DNA from: Citrobacter sp. On2M
Lineage (GTDB): Bacteria; Pseudomonadota; Gammaproteobacteria; Enterobacterales; Enterobacteriaceae
Reading direction: 5' to 3'
NCBI RefSeq assembly: GCF_018035235.1
Contig: NZ_WPCV01000002.1
Location: forward strand, 310,001-374,000
DNA length: 64,000 nucleotides
Shown: piece by piece, positions 14,033 to 23,095 of the stretch
How positions within the stretch are numbered: position 1 is the stretch's first letter
Layout of the letters: each line of letters begins with the position of its first letter
Made by a program: the position numbers and the translations under genes
The notes under the pieces: model-generated
Databases searched by the model: none
What the model was told of the DNA's origin: nothing
What the model saw: the letters and a program-made list of their open reading frames with translations, nothing else

Positions 14033-16183
14033 TTAGTGATGTGAAGAGGTCTTCACGCCGCCTTCCGGCACCGGTACATACGGTGTCTCTTTATCAGAGC
14101 GACCGTTGATGGTACGGGCTTTCTGCCAGGTACGGAACCCGTAGAAAATGATGCTGTACACCACCACCAGGAACAGAATACTCAGGCCTGCGTTGGTGTA
14201 GTTGTTGATGACGATATGGTTCATATTGGCAATCTGCTGTGCGGTCAGTTCGCCGCCGTTAGCAATCTTCTCTTTGTACTGATTCGCCATGAAGAAGAAG
14301 CCTTCCATCTGCGGGTTGGTGCTGAACAGTTTCAGACCCAGCGCCCAGGTGGTGCAGATAAGCAGCCATACTGCCGGAACCACGGTAACCCAGATGTATT
14401 TGGTGCGTTGCATTTTAACCAGCACCACGGTGCCGAGAACCAGCGCCACGGCAGCCAGCATCTGGTTAGAGATACCGAACAGCGGCCACAGGCTCTTAAC
14501 GCCGCCCAGCGGGTCAACAACACCTTGATACAGCAGGTAACCCCACAGGCCTACGCAGCCCGCAGTACCAATGATACCCGCAACCAGAGAGTCGGTTTTC
14601 TTCAGGAACGGAACGAAGTTACCCAGTAAATCTTGCAGCATAAAGCGGCCAGAACGGGTACCGGCGTCCAGTGCGGTCAGGATGAACAGCGCTTCGAACA
14701 GGATACCGAAGTGGTACCAGAAGCCCATGTCAGCCATCGGCAGCACTTTATGGAACACGTGGGCGATACCAACGGCCAGCGTCGGTGCGCCACCTGCGCG
14801 GTTCAGAACAGACGGCTCGCCGATGTCTTTCGCGGTTTGCAGGATCTGCTCAGGTGAAATCACAAAGCCCCAGGAGCTGACGGTTGCCGCTGCGTGTGCG
14901 GTAACGTCTTTCAACTGCGCCATAATCAGCGGGGCGTTCTCACCGCTCATTTCATGCAGGTTCGGCATGGTGATGCCAAGGCCCGCAGGCGGGGTGTTCA
15001 TTGCGAAGTACAGACCCGGTTCGATGATGGACGCAGCAACCAGCGCCATAATCGCCACGAAGGATTCCATCAGCATCGCGCCGTAACCAATGAAACGCGC
15101 GTCGGTTTCACAAGCCAGCAGCTTCGGTGTGGTACCGGAGGCGATCAGCGCATGGAAGCCAGATACCGCACCACACGCGATGGTGATGAACAGGAACGGG
15201 AACAGAGCGCCTTTCCACAGCGGGCCAGTACCATCAACGTACTGGGTCATTGCCGGCATTTTCAGTTCCGGGTTGAGGATAACAATCCCCACCGCCAGAC
15301 CAACGATAACGCCGATTTTCAGGAAGGTAGCCAGATAGTCGCGCGGAGCGAGGATCAGCCATACCGGCAGCAGCGCAGAGATAAACGCGTAGCCGATCAG
15401 GGTAAAGGTAATAGTGGTGTCTTTAAAGGTCAGGGCCGGGCCCCAGAATGGGTCGTGCGCAATCACGCCGCCGAAGTAGATGGAGGCAACCAGCAGCACA
15501 ATACCAATCACCGACACTTCACCCACACGTCCTGGTCGCAGGAATCGCATGTAGATACCCATGAACAGTGCGATAGGTACGGTTGAGCAGACGGTGAACA
15601 CACCCCACGGGCTTTCCGCCAGCGCTTTTACCACGATCAGCGCCAGTACTGCGAGGATGATGATCATGATTAAGAAGCAACCGAACAGCGCAATGGTTCC
15701 CGGCACCGGGCCCATCTCTTCTTTGATCATCTCACCCAGAGATGCGCCGTTACGGCGAGAAGAGATAAACAGCACCATGAAGTCTTGCACCGCACCGGCC
15801 AGCACGACGCCCGCCAGCAGCCACAGCGTACCAGGCAGGTAGCCCATCTGCGCAGCCAGTACCGGTCCAACCAGCGGACCGGCACCTGCGATAGCGGCAA
15901 AGTGGTGACCAAACAATACGTTACGGTTGGTTGGAACGTAGTTCAGACCATCATTATTGATGACCGCCGGCGTGGCGCGCGTCGGGTCAAGTTTCATCAC
16001 CTTTTGGGCGATGTACAAACTGTAGTAACGATAAGCCACCAGATAAACAGAAACTGAGGCGACCACGATCCACAGGGCACTGATGTGCTCACCCCGACGT
16101 AATGCCACTACCGAGAGGCAGAATGCACCGATGATTCCGAGAATCACCCAGGGTATGTGCTTGAATATCTTTTTCGTATCCAT
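14033..16183 (-). CDS. btsT: BtsT, high-affinity pyruvate:H+ symporter (CstA family)
   Basis: 716 residues, the length of E. coli BtsT (YjiY). About 17 hydrophobic segments cover the CstA fold; the conserved 'GHHFAAIAGAGPLVGPVLAAQMGYLPG' region (in parts, ~95-120) is present. BtsT takes up pyruvate and in E. coli is switched on by the BtsS/BtsR two-component system when extracellular pyruvate rises, together with CRP. Both kinds of site are visible upstream. First gene of btsT-yjiX-yjiA. Confidence 0.95.
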   Translation of the reverse strand: MDTKKIFKHIPWVILGIIGAFCLSVVALRRGEHISALWIVVASVSVYLVAYRYYSLYIAQKVMKLDPTRATPAVINNDGLNYVPTNRNVLFGHHFAAIAGAGPLVGPVLAAQMGYLPGTLWLLAGVVLAGAVQDFMVLFISSRRNGASLGEMIKEEMGPVPGTIALFGCFLIMIIILAVLALIVVKALAESPWGVFTVCSTVPIALFMGIYMRFLRPGRVGEVSVIGIVLLVASIYFGGVIAHDPFWGPALTFKDTTITFTLIGYAFISALLPVWLILAPRDYLATFLKIGVIVGLAVGIVILNPELKMPAMTQYVDGTGPLWKGALFPFLFITIACGAVSGFHALIASGTTPKLLACETDARFIGYGAMLMESFVAIMALVAASIIEPGLYFAMNTPPAGLGITMPNLHEMSGENAPLIMAQLKDVTAHAAATVSSWGFVISPEQILQTAKDIGEPSVLNRAGGAPTLAVGIAHVFHKVLPMADMGFWYHFGILFEALFILTALDAGTRSGRFMLQDLLGNFVPFLKKTDSLVAGIIGTAGCVGLWGYLLYQGVVDPLGGVKSLWPLFGISNQMLAAVALVLGTVVLVKMQRTKYIWVTVVPAVWLLICTTWALGLKLFSTNPQMEGFFFMANQYKEKIANGGELTAQQIANMNHIVINNYTNAGLSILFLVVVYSIIFYGFRTWQKARTINGRSDKETPYVPVPEGGVKTSSHH

Positions 16184-16316
16184 AGTAAAACCTGGTATCT
16201 AATTAATAATTGGCCGAAGCCGCGTGGGTTTGATCTTGTGTTTGAGGAGGTAAATTGACTGCTATGTTGCGAGGATCTTGCCAGATAATTACGCGCGTAA
16301 AGTAAAGTAAATAAGT

Positions 16317-16363
16317 GAGCGGTTATATGTCAGCTTAAGCGGTCCCAAGTGTCAGCGAGCGGT
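16317..16363 (-). promoter_or_regulatory. Three BtsR-type repeats upstream of btsT
   Basis: Read on the minus strand, ACCGCT[C/T] occurs three times: at 16317-16323, 16337-16343 and 16357-16363. Period is exactly 20 bp (7-bp motif, 13-bp spacer). This equals the published BtsR (YehT) motif ACC(G/A)CT with a 13-bp spacer, which I recall as two repeats in E. coli. The rest of the 289-bp gap holds the CRP site and presumably the promoter nearer btsT. Confidence 0.75.
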
Positions 16364-16388
16364 AAGCTGTTGGGATTAATGGAGGGGT

Positions 16389-16410
16389 TTTTGTGATTGA
16401 GATCACGGCA
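16389..16410 (-). promoter_or_regulatory. CRP-cAMP binding site for btsT
   Basis: TGTGATTGAGATCACG is a near-perfect TGTGA-N6-TCACA site, 25 bp upstream of the BtsR array. CRP control of btsT is known in E. coli. Confidence 0.8.
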
Positions 16411-16472
16411 TTATAGTGTCCGCTTGCTGATATGCCGTGTTTTTCCACTGACAGAGCATTTCATTGGGAGAC

Positions 16473-17015
16473 TCAGATTACGATATAACAATAAGGCGTT
16501 TGTTCGATGTCTCTGAGCAACACATGTTTCTTACGTGATTTAGTCAGGTAATATTTTTCATCCAAATAGTAGTCAATAAGTTCATTGAGGCGCTCTTTAT
16601 CTATCCGGGGCGTTACTCCCAGCGTCCAGAAGCTACGCAGCGCTAATTCCGAACGTTTGATTTTGGCGCTTTTAACCAAATCAGCAATCATATTTCTGAC
16701 GCAGCTTGTCGGATCCTGGTTCTGCTTGAGTTCAAGTGCAATGTAGCTGTCCAGCGTCCAGCCTTTTTTCCGCAACAAAAAATCTGCACGCACAGACAAT
16801 CGCTGTGGATTTTTTCGCAGATCGCAAGCGAGGGTTTGTTCACGCCACCATTCATGACCCGTCGAAGCCAACAGATTAGCGAATTCTATCTGCATCCAGA
16901 CTTCCCAACCGGAGATGTTGTACTGATCAATGATATTGAGCTTTTGGCGAATATCTTCGCGTTCAAAAAAGTGGTGCGCGAGGGTGGATAGGTGATCAAA
17001 ATCGCGATTTAACAT
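16473..17015 (-). CDS. Uncharacterised 180-residue protein with a nuclease-like D...ExK pattern
   Basis: I do not recognise a named family. The protein is soluble and starts MLNRDFDHLSTLAHHFF. An acidic residue E44 lies in a helix (WMQIEFANLL). D78 (VRADFLL) is followed 16 residues later by E95-x-K97 inside a hydrophobic strand (YIALELKQ). This spacing and strand context is what PD-(D/E)XK nucleases show. The C-terminus is basic and tyrosine-rich. It stands alone on the minus strand between btsT and tsr, where K-12 has no gene, so it is probably an acquired single gene. A nuclease or phage-defence role is only an inference. Confidence 0.7.
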   Translation of the reverse strand: MLNRDFDHLSTLAHHFFEREDIRQKLNIIDQYNISGWEVWMQIEFANLLASTGHEWWREQTLACDLRKNPQRLSVRADFLLRKKGWTLDSYIALELKQNQDPTSCVRNMIADLVKSAKIKRSELALRSFWTLGVTPRIDKERLNELIDYYLDEKYYLTKSRKKHVLLRDIEQTPYCYIVI

Positions 17016-17148
17016 AGAGGCATCCTTTCCTTAAAAAACGGGAATCCTACACCTAAGGCGCAACGGAACGACTAATTTTTTACGTAATTTGTCATAGGGA
17101 ACGGTATTTAATGCGAAAACGATAATTCTGTGGCAATTGCTGACACCA

Positions 17149-17175
17149 TAAAGTTTTCTCTTTCCAGGCCGAAAA
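17149..17175 (+). promoter_or_regulatory. Flagellar sigma-28 (FliA) promoter of tsr
   Basis: TAAAGTTT-N11-GCCGAAAA, one base from the FliA consensus TAAAGTTT-N11-GCCGATAA, 31 bp before the tsr start codon. Confidence 0.88.
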
Positions 17176-17206
17176 CCAGAGTATCTGTCTAGCGGAAAGA
17201 GAAAAC

Positions 17207-18868
17207 ATGTTAAAACGAATGAAGATTGTTACCAGCTTACTGCTGGTATTGGCGCTGTTTGGCCTTTTACAGCTCGCCTCGGGCGGCCTGTTCTTTAACT
17301 CACTTAAGAATGACAAAGAGAACTTTACCGTTCTGCAAACCATTCGCCAGCAACAGTCTGCGCTGAACGCCACCTGGGTTGAGCTGCTGCAAACACGTAA
17401 TACTTTGAACCGGGCGGGTATTCGCTACATGATGGATCAGAGCAATATTGGCAGCGGTGCGACCGTTGCTGAGCTGATGCAAGTAGCCAGCACCGCGCTG
17501 AAACTGACGGAAAAAAACTGGGCGCTTTACGAGTCGCTGCCACGCGATCCGCGCCAAAGCGAAGCTGCATTCCAGGAAATCAACCGCACTTACGACATCT
17601 ATCATGGTGCGTTGGCGGAACTGATCCAGTTACTGGGTGACGGGAAGATCAACGCGTTCTTCGATCAACCGACTCAGAGCTATCAGGATGGTTTTGAGAA
17701 AGCCTATATCAACTATATGCAGCAGAACGATCGTCTGTATGACATCGCAGTGGCTGATAACAACAGTTCTTACAGCCAGGCGATGTGGGTGCTGGTCTGC
17801 GTGCTGATTACTGTACTGGCGGCAATCATTGCGGTCTGGTTTGGTATCAAACTGACCCTTATCTCCCCAATGAACCGTCTGATCGACAGCATTCGCCATA
17901 TCGCCAGCGGCGACCTGGTGAAGCGCATTGACGTGGAAGGTTCCAACGAGATTGGACAGTTGGCGGAAAGCCTGCGCCATATGCAGGGTGAGCTGATGAA
18001 CACCGTAGGGGATGTGCGTAACGGTGCCAACGCGATTTACAGCGGGGCCAGCGAGATTGCCATGGGCAATAATGATCTCTCCTCGCGTACCGAACAGCAG
18101 GCGGCTTCTCTTGAGGAAACCGCAGCCAGCATGGAACAGCTGACGGCAACCGTGAAGCAGAACGCCGAAAACGCGCGCCAGGCCAGCCATCTGGCGCTGA
18201 GTGCTTCGGAAACCGCGCAGAAAGGCGGCAAAGTGGTGGATAACGTCGTGCAAACTATGCGTGACATCGCTTCCAGTTCGCAGAAAATCGCCGACATTAT
18301 TAGCGTCATCGACGGCATTGCTTTCCAAACTAACATTCTGGCGCTCAACGCCGCGGTAGAAGCCGCGCGTGCGGGTGAACAGGGGCGTGGTTTTGCGGTG
18401 GTTGCGGGTGAAGTTCGTAACCTGGCCCAGCGTAGTGCGCAGGCCGCGCGCGAGATCAAGAGCCTGATTGAAGACTCGGTCAGCCGCGTAGATGTCGGTT
18501 CAACGCTGGTTGAAAGCGCCGGTGAAACCATGGATGAGATTGTCAATGCAGTGACCCGCGTGACCGATATTATGGGTGAAATCGCCTCCGCTTCTGACGA
18601 GCAGAGCCGCGGGATCGACCAGGTCGGTCTGGCTGTTGCCGAGATGGATCGTGTCACGCAGCAGAACGCCTCGTTGGTGGAAGAATCCGCCGCCGCCGCC
18701 GCCGCGCTGGAAGAACAGGCCAGCCGTCTGACTCAGGCCGTTGCCGTGTTCCGTATTCAGCATGACCAGCAACGCGCACGTGACGTTGCCGCTGCCAAGC
18801 CGGTGTCAACGGTCCAGCCGCGTAAAGCTGCGGTAACGGATGCCGGGGATAACTGGGAAACGTTCTAA
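17207..18868 (+). CDS. tsr: Tsr, methyl-accepting chemotaxis receptor for serine
   Basis: 553 residues. TM1 is at ~7-30, then a periplasmic four-helix domain with the serine-binding arginine in '[11 protein letters not shown]', then TM2 at ~192-215. A HAMP domain follows, then the conserved signalling hairpin tip ('[25 protein letters not shown]', in parts). The last five residues NWETF are the CheR/CheB docking pentapeptide. It senses serine, and in E. coli also AI-2, temperature and pH, and signals through CheW/CheA. A sigma-28 promoter precedes it. The stop overlaps the convergent GNAT gene by 4 bp. Confidence 0.96.
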   Translation: MLKRMKIVTSLLLVLALFGLLQLASGGLFFNSLKNDKENFTVLQTIRQQQSALNATWVELLQTRNTLNRAGIRYMMDQSNIGSGATVAELMQVASTALKLTEKNWALYESLPRDPRQSEAAFQEINRTYDIYHGALAELIQLLGDGKINAFFDQPTQSYQDGFEKAYINYMQQNDRLYDIAVADNNSSYSQAMWVLVCVLITVLAAIIAVWFGIKLTLISPMNRLIDSIRHIASGDLVKRIDVEGSNEIGQLAESLRHMQGELMNTVGDVRNGANAIYSGASEIAMGNNDLSSRTEQQAASLEETAASMEQLTATVKQNAENARQASHLALSASETAQKGGKVVDNVVQTMRDIASSSQKIADIISVIDGIAFQTNILALNAAVEAARAGEQGRGFAVVAGEVRNLAQRSAQAAREIKSLIEDSVSRVDVGSTLVESAGETMDEIVNAVTRVTDIMGEIASASDEQSRGIDQVGLAVAEMDRVTQQNASLVEESAAAAAALEEQASRLTQAVAVFRIQHDQQRARDVAAAKPVSTVQPRKAAVTDAGDNWETF

Positions 18869-19380
18869 GTAAGCATCAGGCGCATGGCGCAGCGTGATTC
18901 ATACGCCAGGCCATGCGCCGCTTCCTCTTCTCTTTTCTGGCGCAGTAATACAGGAAGCGTCTCATCAGCCAGTAGCTCAAAACCCAGTCGCGCGTACAAT
19001 GGCGCATTCCACGGCACATCGCGGAAGGTGGTCAGCGTGAGCGACGTATAACCTTTCGCACGCGCCTGCCCGGCAACATAGCTAAGCAATCTGCGGCCAA
19101 TGCCTTTTCCCTGCCACGCCTGATGCAGCGACAGTTCCGCAATAAACAGCGATGAATCCAGTGCTTCGGCGACTAAAAAACCGACCGGATGCTCATCGGC
19201 CTGCGCCAGCCAGCTCAAGCCAGCGGCAGCAAATGCGCGATGCCGGGCAGCCGGCATAATCTGGTCGTCAGCAATCCACGCCAGTTCCGGGATGTGTAAA
19301 AAACGTTGCCCCGCCGATCGTTCGATCGCGGGAAGCGCAGCGGTGTCTGCCAGCGTGGTGGAACGTAAGATGATGTTCAT
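18865..19380 (-). CDS. GNAT-family N-acetyltransferase
   Basis: 171 residues with a standard GNAT fold. The acetyl-CoA-binding motif A is '[20 protein letters not shown]' (Q/R-x-x-G-x-G/A). A motif B-like region is '[13 protein letters not shown]'. The N-terminal '[18 protein letters not shown]' strand-helix is typical. The substrate is unknown. It lies between tsr and lgoT, is absent from this position in K-12 as far as I recall, and converges on tsr with overlapping stop codons. Confidence 0.8.
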   Translation of the reverse strand: MNIILRSTTLADTAALPAIERSAGQRFLHIPELAWIADDQIMPAARHRAFAAAGLSWLAQADEHPVGFLVAEALDSSLFIAELSLHQAWQGKGIGRRLLSYVAGQARAKGYTSLTLTTFRDVPWNAPLYARLGFELLADETLPVLLRQKREEEAAHGLAYESRCAMRLMLT

Positions 19381-19394
19381 TTGTCGAGCATAAC

Positions 19395-19424
19395 ATGCCC
19401 GATAAGCGCGGTGTTATCGGGCAT
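19395..19424 (-). terminator. Hairpin downstream of lgoT
   Basis: ATGCCCGATAA and TTATCGGGCAT form a perfect 11-bp stem in the 52-bp gap after the lgoT stop. It is a probable transcript end, though the T-run is poor. Confidence 0.55.
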
Positions 19425-19432
19425 CGTGAGGA

Positions 19433-20794
19433 TTAATCTTTACGCGGATCGCTGATGGGCTGGCGCACCAGGAAGATGTAGGCGAGAGCGCCCACCATGG
19501 TGACGCAGCCGCAGATGATCAGCGCCAGACGGAAAGAGTTGGTGGTATCAACAATAAATCCGGTGACGATCGGTGCGAATGACGCGCAGATGAAGCTGGC
19601 GAAGTTCTGGATACTGCCCACGGAGGCGGTCATGCGTGAAGCCACCGCCACGTGGATCAGACCCCAGCAGGATGTTCCGGCGAAGTGGATACAGAACAGC
19701 GCCATGCCGATCAGTAACACCGCAGCCATTGACGTTGTGGCCTGTGGTACGACGAAGGTGAAGGCCGCAGAACAGAACATCCCGGCGATAATACAAATCT
19801 TACGGCTCTTAATCGGCGCCATACCGCCTTTCACCAGCCAGTCGGTGACAAAACCATTAATCAGCATGCCGGCTGCACCAAACAGGAACGGGATCGCCGC
19901 CATTAATCCGGTGCTTTTTAAATCCAGATTGTAGGAGGTTTGCAGGTAGCCCGGCAGCCATGCCAGATATAACCATGCGGTGTAGTTGATGCCGCTAAAG
20001 CCCAGCATCATGCCCCACATCGTGCGATTGCGAAACAGGCTGCGCCATTCGGCAAAGCTCAGGGGATCGCGGCGGGCATTGACGCTACCGGCGTTCAGGT
20101 ACGCCTGTTCGGTGGCGCTCAGTGCAATCTGCTCGCGGTTGCGATACAGCATGTACCAGCCGATGGCGAGGAAAATGCCCAGCACGCCGATGGTAATAAA
20201 CATCCAGCGCCAGCCCATCACCAGCATCATGGCAGCCAGAATCGGCGGGCTAATGGCTACACCGATGGTGGAAGCGGCGTTGAATAATCCCATCGGGCGG
20301 CCGCGCTCTTTGATGTTAAACCAGTCGTTGATGACCTTTACGCCGCACGGGTTCATTGGCGCTTCGCCGATCCCCATCCCGATACGCACCAGCACAAACT
20401 GAGTGAAGCTGTGTACCATGCCGGACATCGCCTGAAACAGCGACCAGAAGAACATCCCCAGTCCGAGCATAATGCGCGGACCTTTGCGATCCAGAAGTGG
20501 GCCGCAGGGGAGCTGGGCAATACCGTAAGCGAGCGAAAATACCGACAGCAGCACGCCGATTTGCGTGGCGCTCAACCCCAGCTCTTCACGAATCGTTAAG
20601 TTAGCAACCGACAGAGAACTGCGGTCGAGATAATTAATTACCGCAGCAAAAAATAATAAAATCATTGCCGTGGTCTGAATGCGTTTTATTCGGCTACTGC
20701 GTTGCACCATGCCTTCAGAAGGAACATTTATATCCGCAGATGACGACGTGCCAAACGAAGAACTCGGGTCGAGGGTAATATTATTTTTTTCCAC
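19433..20794 (-). CDS. lgoT: LgoT, L-galactonate transporter (MFS, ACS family)
   Basis: 453 residues with twelve hydrophobic segments after a ~45-residue N-terminal tail. The MFS loop motif 'LPCGPLLDRKGPR' follows TM2 and the family signature is 'AVINYLDRSSLSVANL'. It is nearly collinear with E. coli LgoT (YjiZ) including both ends. It belongs to the anion:cation symporters for sugar acids (ExuT, GarP, DgoT relatives) and imports L-galactonate with protons. It lies downstream of lgoR on the same strand, with a 213-bp gap that could hold its own promoter. Confidence 0.93.
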   Translation of the reverse strand: MEKNNITLDPSSSFGTSSSADINVPSEGMVQRSSRIKRIQTTAMILLFFAAVINYLDRSSLSVANLTIREELGLSATQIGVLLSVFSLAYGIAQLPCGPLLDRKGPRIMLGLGMFFWSLFQAMSGMVHSFTQFVLVRIGMGIGEAPMNPCGVKVINDWFNIKERGRPMGLFNAASTIGVAISPPILAAMMLVMGWRWMFITIGVLGIFLAIGWYMLYRNREQIALSATEQAYLNAGSVNARRDPLSFAEWRSLFRNRTMWGMMLGFSGINYTAWLYLAWLPGYLQTSYNLDLKSTGLMAAIPFLFGAAGMLINGFVTDWLVKGGMAPIKSRKICIIAGMFCSAAFTFVVPQATTSMAAVLLIGMALFCIHFAGTSCWGLIHVAVASRMTASVGSIQNFASFICASFAPIVTGFIVDTTNSFRLALIICGCVTMVGALAYIFLVRQPISDPRKD

Positions 20795-21007
20795 GCCGGA
20801 CTCCTGAACCTCAATAATTTATTATTCACACAGCCGGGCTGTGCAGTATTGAAAAAATACCAGTGATGAAAAAATTTACTCATCACTGCTCACAAAAGTT
20901 TTTAATGCAGTCGACTTAGCGTGAGCATAGGCAAGAGGTATTTTTCCGGCGTTTTTATTTTTATAAAATCGTGCTCCCGGTAATAGTTTGCTGTTTTTTA
21001 TCGGTAC

Positions 21008-21922
21008 TTAATGTGCGGCGCGATGACTTTGGTTGATGGAACGAATCATCGATTGTTTAGCTGAATTCAAATGGTTACATAGCGCCAGCGTGGCATCCAG
21101 GTCGCTGCGGCAAATCAGCGCGCTGAGGATGGTCATATGCTCATCGATGGCAATGATGTTGCGTTGTTTGAGGTCGCTCTCATCCCACTGATAGTGGAAG
21201 TGGAAAATCACGGAGATGATTTCAAGTGATTGATTAAAAAATATATTGTCGGCAGCGGAGAGCAGTAAAGCATGAAACTCACGGTCTAACTGCGAGAACA
21301 TACGAAAGCTGCTGCCGATGCTGTCGCGCAGGATCCGGTGGCGCTCAAGCAGCGTTTTCGCCTGCAGCCAGCGGGGGTCATCGTCGGGCAGATTGAGAAA
21401 ATGCTGCAGGGAATGGGTTTCCAGCATTTCTCTGAGTTCAAACAGTTGTTCCGCATAGGCCTGATCGAACTGCTTCATGCTCCACTGACCGCGTTTTTCG
21501 TTTTTAATCAGGTTGTAACGTTCGAATTTTAAAAGATATTCCCGTACCACTACCGGGCTTACCCCCGCGGCTCTGGCAAGCTGCAGTTCGGAAAAACTCT
21601 CGCCCGCGCGCAGCTGGCGCTGGTTGATCATAGTGAAAAAAGCCTGCTCAAAAATCCGGTTTTGCTCGGTCATGGAGGCGGTGGTGCAGGCAAAACCGTC
21701 ATCATGGTCAGGTTTACGCACGATGACATAGTGGCTACCGACCTGGGTTAGCACCCCGCACTCGCCTAGGTGGCTCAGCATATGGCGCACGGTAGTGCGG
21801 CTGATGTTGTACATCTCCGCCAGCGCACTTTGCGAAGGAAGTGGGGAAGGGATATGACCCCGCGCCATATCATCGATTATCTGGTTAATCACATTGTGGC
21901 GTAAGTTTTGTGAACGGCTCAT
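21008..21922 (-). CDS. lgoR: LgoR, GntR/FadR-type regulator of the L-galactonate genes
   Basis: 304 residues. An N-terminal GntR winged helix (LPSQSALAEMYNISRTTVRHM) is at ~25-70. A second helix-turn-helix-like stretch (SELQLARAAGVSPVVVREYL) is at ~125-145. A C-terminal FCD-like all-helical ligand domain carries His residues (EFHALLLSA; DEHMTIL) that could bind a metal. In E. coli LgoR is needed for growth on L-galactonate and is described as an activator. It is divergent from lgoD, the usual arrangement for control of both sides. Confidence 0.9.
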   Translation of the reverse strand: MSRSQNLRHNVINQIIDDMARGHIPSPLPSQSALAEMYNISRTTVRHMLSHLGECGVLTQVGSHYVIVRKPDHDDGFACTTASMTEQNRIFEQAFFTMINQRQLRAGESFSELQLARAAGVSPVVVREYLLKFERYNLIKNEKRGQWSMKQFDQAYAEQLFELREMLETHSLQHFLNLPDDDPRWLQAKTLLERHRILRDSIGSSFRMFSQLDREFHALLLSAADNIFFNQSLEIISVIFHFHYQWDESDLKQRNIIAIDEHMTILSALICRSDLDATLALCNHLNSAKQSMIRSINQSHRAAH

Positions 21923-22059
21923 GGCTTCTCCTTTTTGCCTATTAAAACCCGATTTAAAACATTTTTATGCGCTGGAATTCACAGATTGTGTTTCTGTTTT
22001 CTCCGGCTTTTTTATTTTCGTTGATATCTGAGGCAACAGAAAAACAGGAGAGCAGAATC

Positions 22060-23082
22060 ATGTCTACGATGAATACGTTGATTTGCCAGGAACCTAAAAA
22101 ATTAGTCTGGAAAGAGCGCGAAATACCTATTCCGGGTGAGGGTGAGGCATTAATTAAAATTAAGTCGGTAGGAATTTGTGGTACCGATATTCATGCCTGG
22201 GGCGGCAATCAGCCTTTTTTCAGCTACCCACGTGTATTAGGTCATGAAATATGTGGGGAAATTGTCGGGCTGGGAAAAAATATACAGAATCTGAAAAATG
22301 GGCAGCAGGTGGCGGTTATTCCTTACGTGGCCTGCCAGCAGTGTCCGGCATGCCTGAGCGGGCGTACCAACTGCTGCGAGAAGATTTCAGTGATCGGCGT
22401 GCATCAGGATGGCGGTTTCAGTGAATATCTGTCCGTTCCGGTGACCAACTTACTGGACGCGCAGGGGATTGACCCGCAGGCGGCGGCGCTGATTGAGCCT
22501 TACGCCATCAGCGCGCATGCGGTACGTCGGGCGGCGGTGGCGCCAGGTGAGCAGGTGCTGGTGGTTGGCGCCGGCCCGATTGGTCTGGGCGCTGCGGCGA
22601 TTGCCAAAGCCGATGGCGCACAGGTGGTGGTCGCCGATACCAGTCCGGCACGCAGAGAGCATGTGGTTTCCCGCCTGGGGCTCCCGGTTATCGATCCGTC
22701 CGCTGACGATTTTGATGTGCAGCTGCGTGATCAGTTTGGCGGTTCGCTGGCGCAAAAGGTGATTGATGCCACGGGGAATCAGCATGCGATGAACAATACG
22801 GTGAATTTGATTCGCCATGGCGGCAGCATCGTTTTTGTTGGGTTGTTCAAAGGTGATTTGCAGTTCTCTGACCCTGAATTCCACAAGAAAGAAACCACCA
22901 TGATGGGCAGTCGCAACGCCACACCGGAAGATTTCGCCAAAGTCGGCCGCCTGATGTCGGAAGGCAAATTGACCGCCGACATGATGCTCACGCACCGTTA
23001 CGCCTTTGCCACACTGGCAGAAATCTACGAGCGGGATGTGATCAACAACCGTGAACTGATTAAAGGCGTGATTACGTTCTGA
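22060..23082 (+). CDS. lgoD: LgoD, L-galactonate 5-dehydrogenase (zinc medium-chain dehydrogenase)
   Basis: 340 residues from the ATG at 22060 (AGGAG 9 bp upstream); an earlier in-frame ATG at 21967 gives an unrelated hydrophobic extension and is rejected. Catalytic zinc ligands are in '[12 protein letters not shown]' and 'GHEICGE'. The structural zinc cysteines are C-x2-C-x2-C-x7-C in '[14 protein letters not shown]'. The NAD-binding Rossmann motif is '[15 protein letters not shown]'. It oxidises L-galactonate to D-tagaturonate. Followed after 13 bp by a tagaturonate reductase-like gene. Confidence 0.95.
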   Translation: MSTMNTLICQEPKKLVWKEREIPIPGEGEALIKIKSVGICGTDIHAWGGNQPFFSYPRVLGHEICGEIVGLGKNIQNLKNGQQVAVIPYVACQQCPACLSGRTNCCEKISVIGVHQDGGFSEYLSVPVTNLLDAQGIDPQAAALIEPYAISAHAVRRAAVAPGEQVLVVGAGPIGLGAAAIAKADGAQVVVADTSPARREHVVSRLGLPVIDPSADDFDVQLRDQFGGSLAQKVIDATGNQHAMNNTVNLIRHGGSIVFVGLFKGDLQFSDPEFHKKETTMMGSRNATPEDFAKVGRLMSEGKLTADMMLTHRYAFATLAEIYERDVINNRELIKGVITF

Positions 23083-23095
23083 GAGGGAAAACAGG

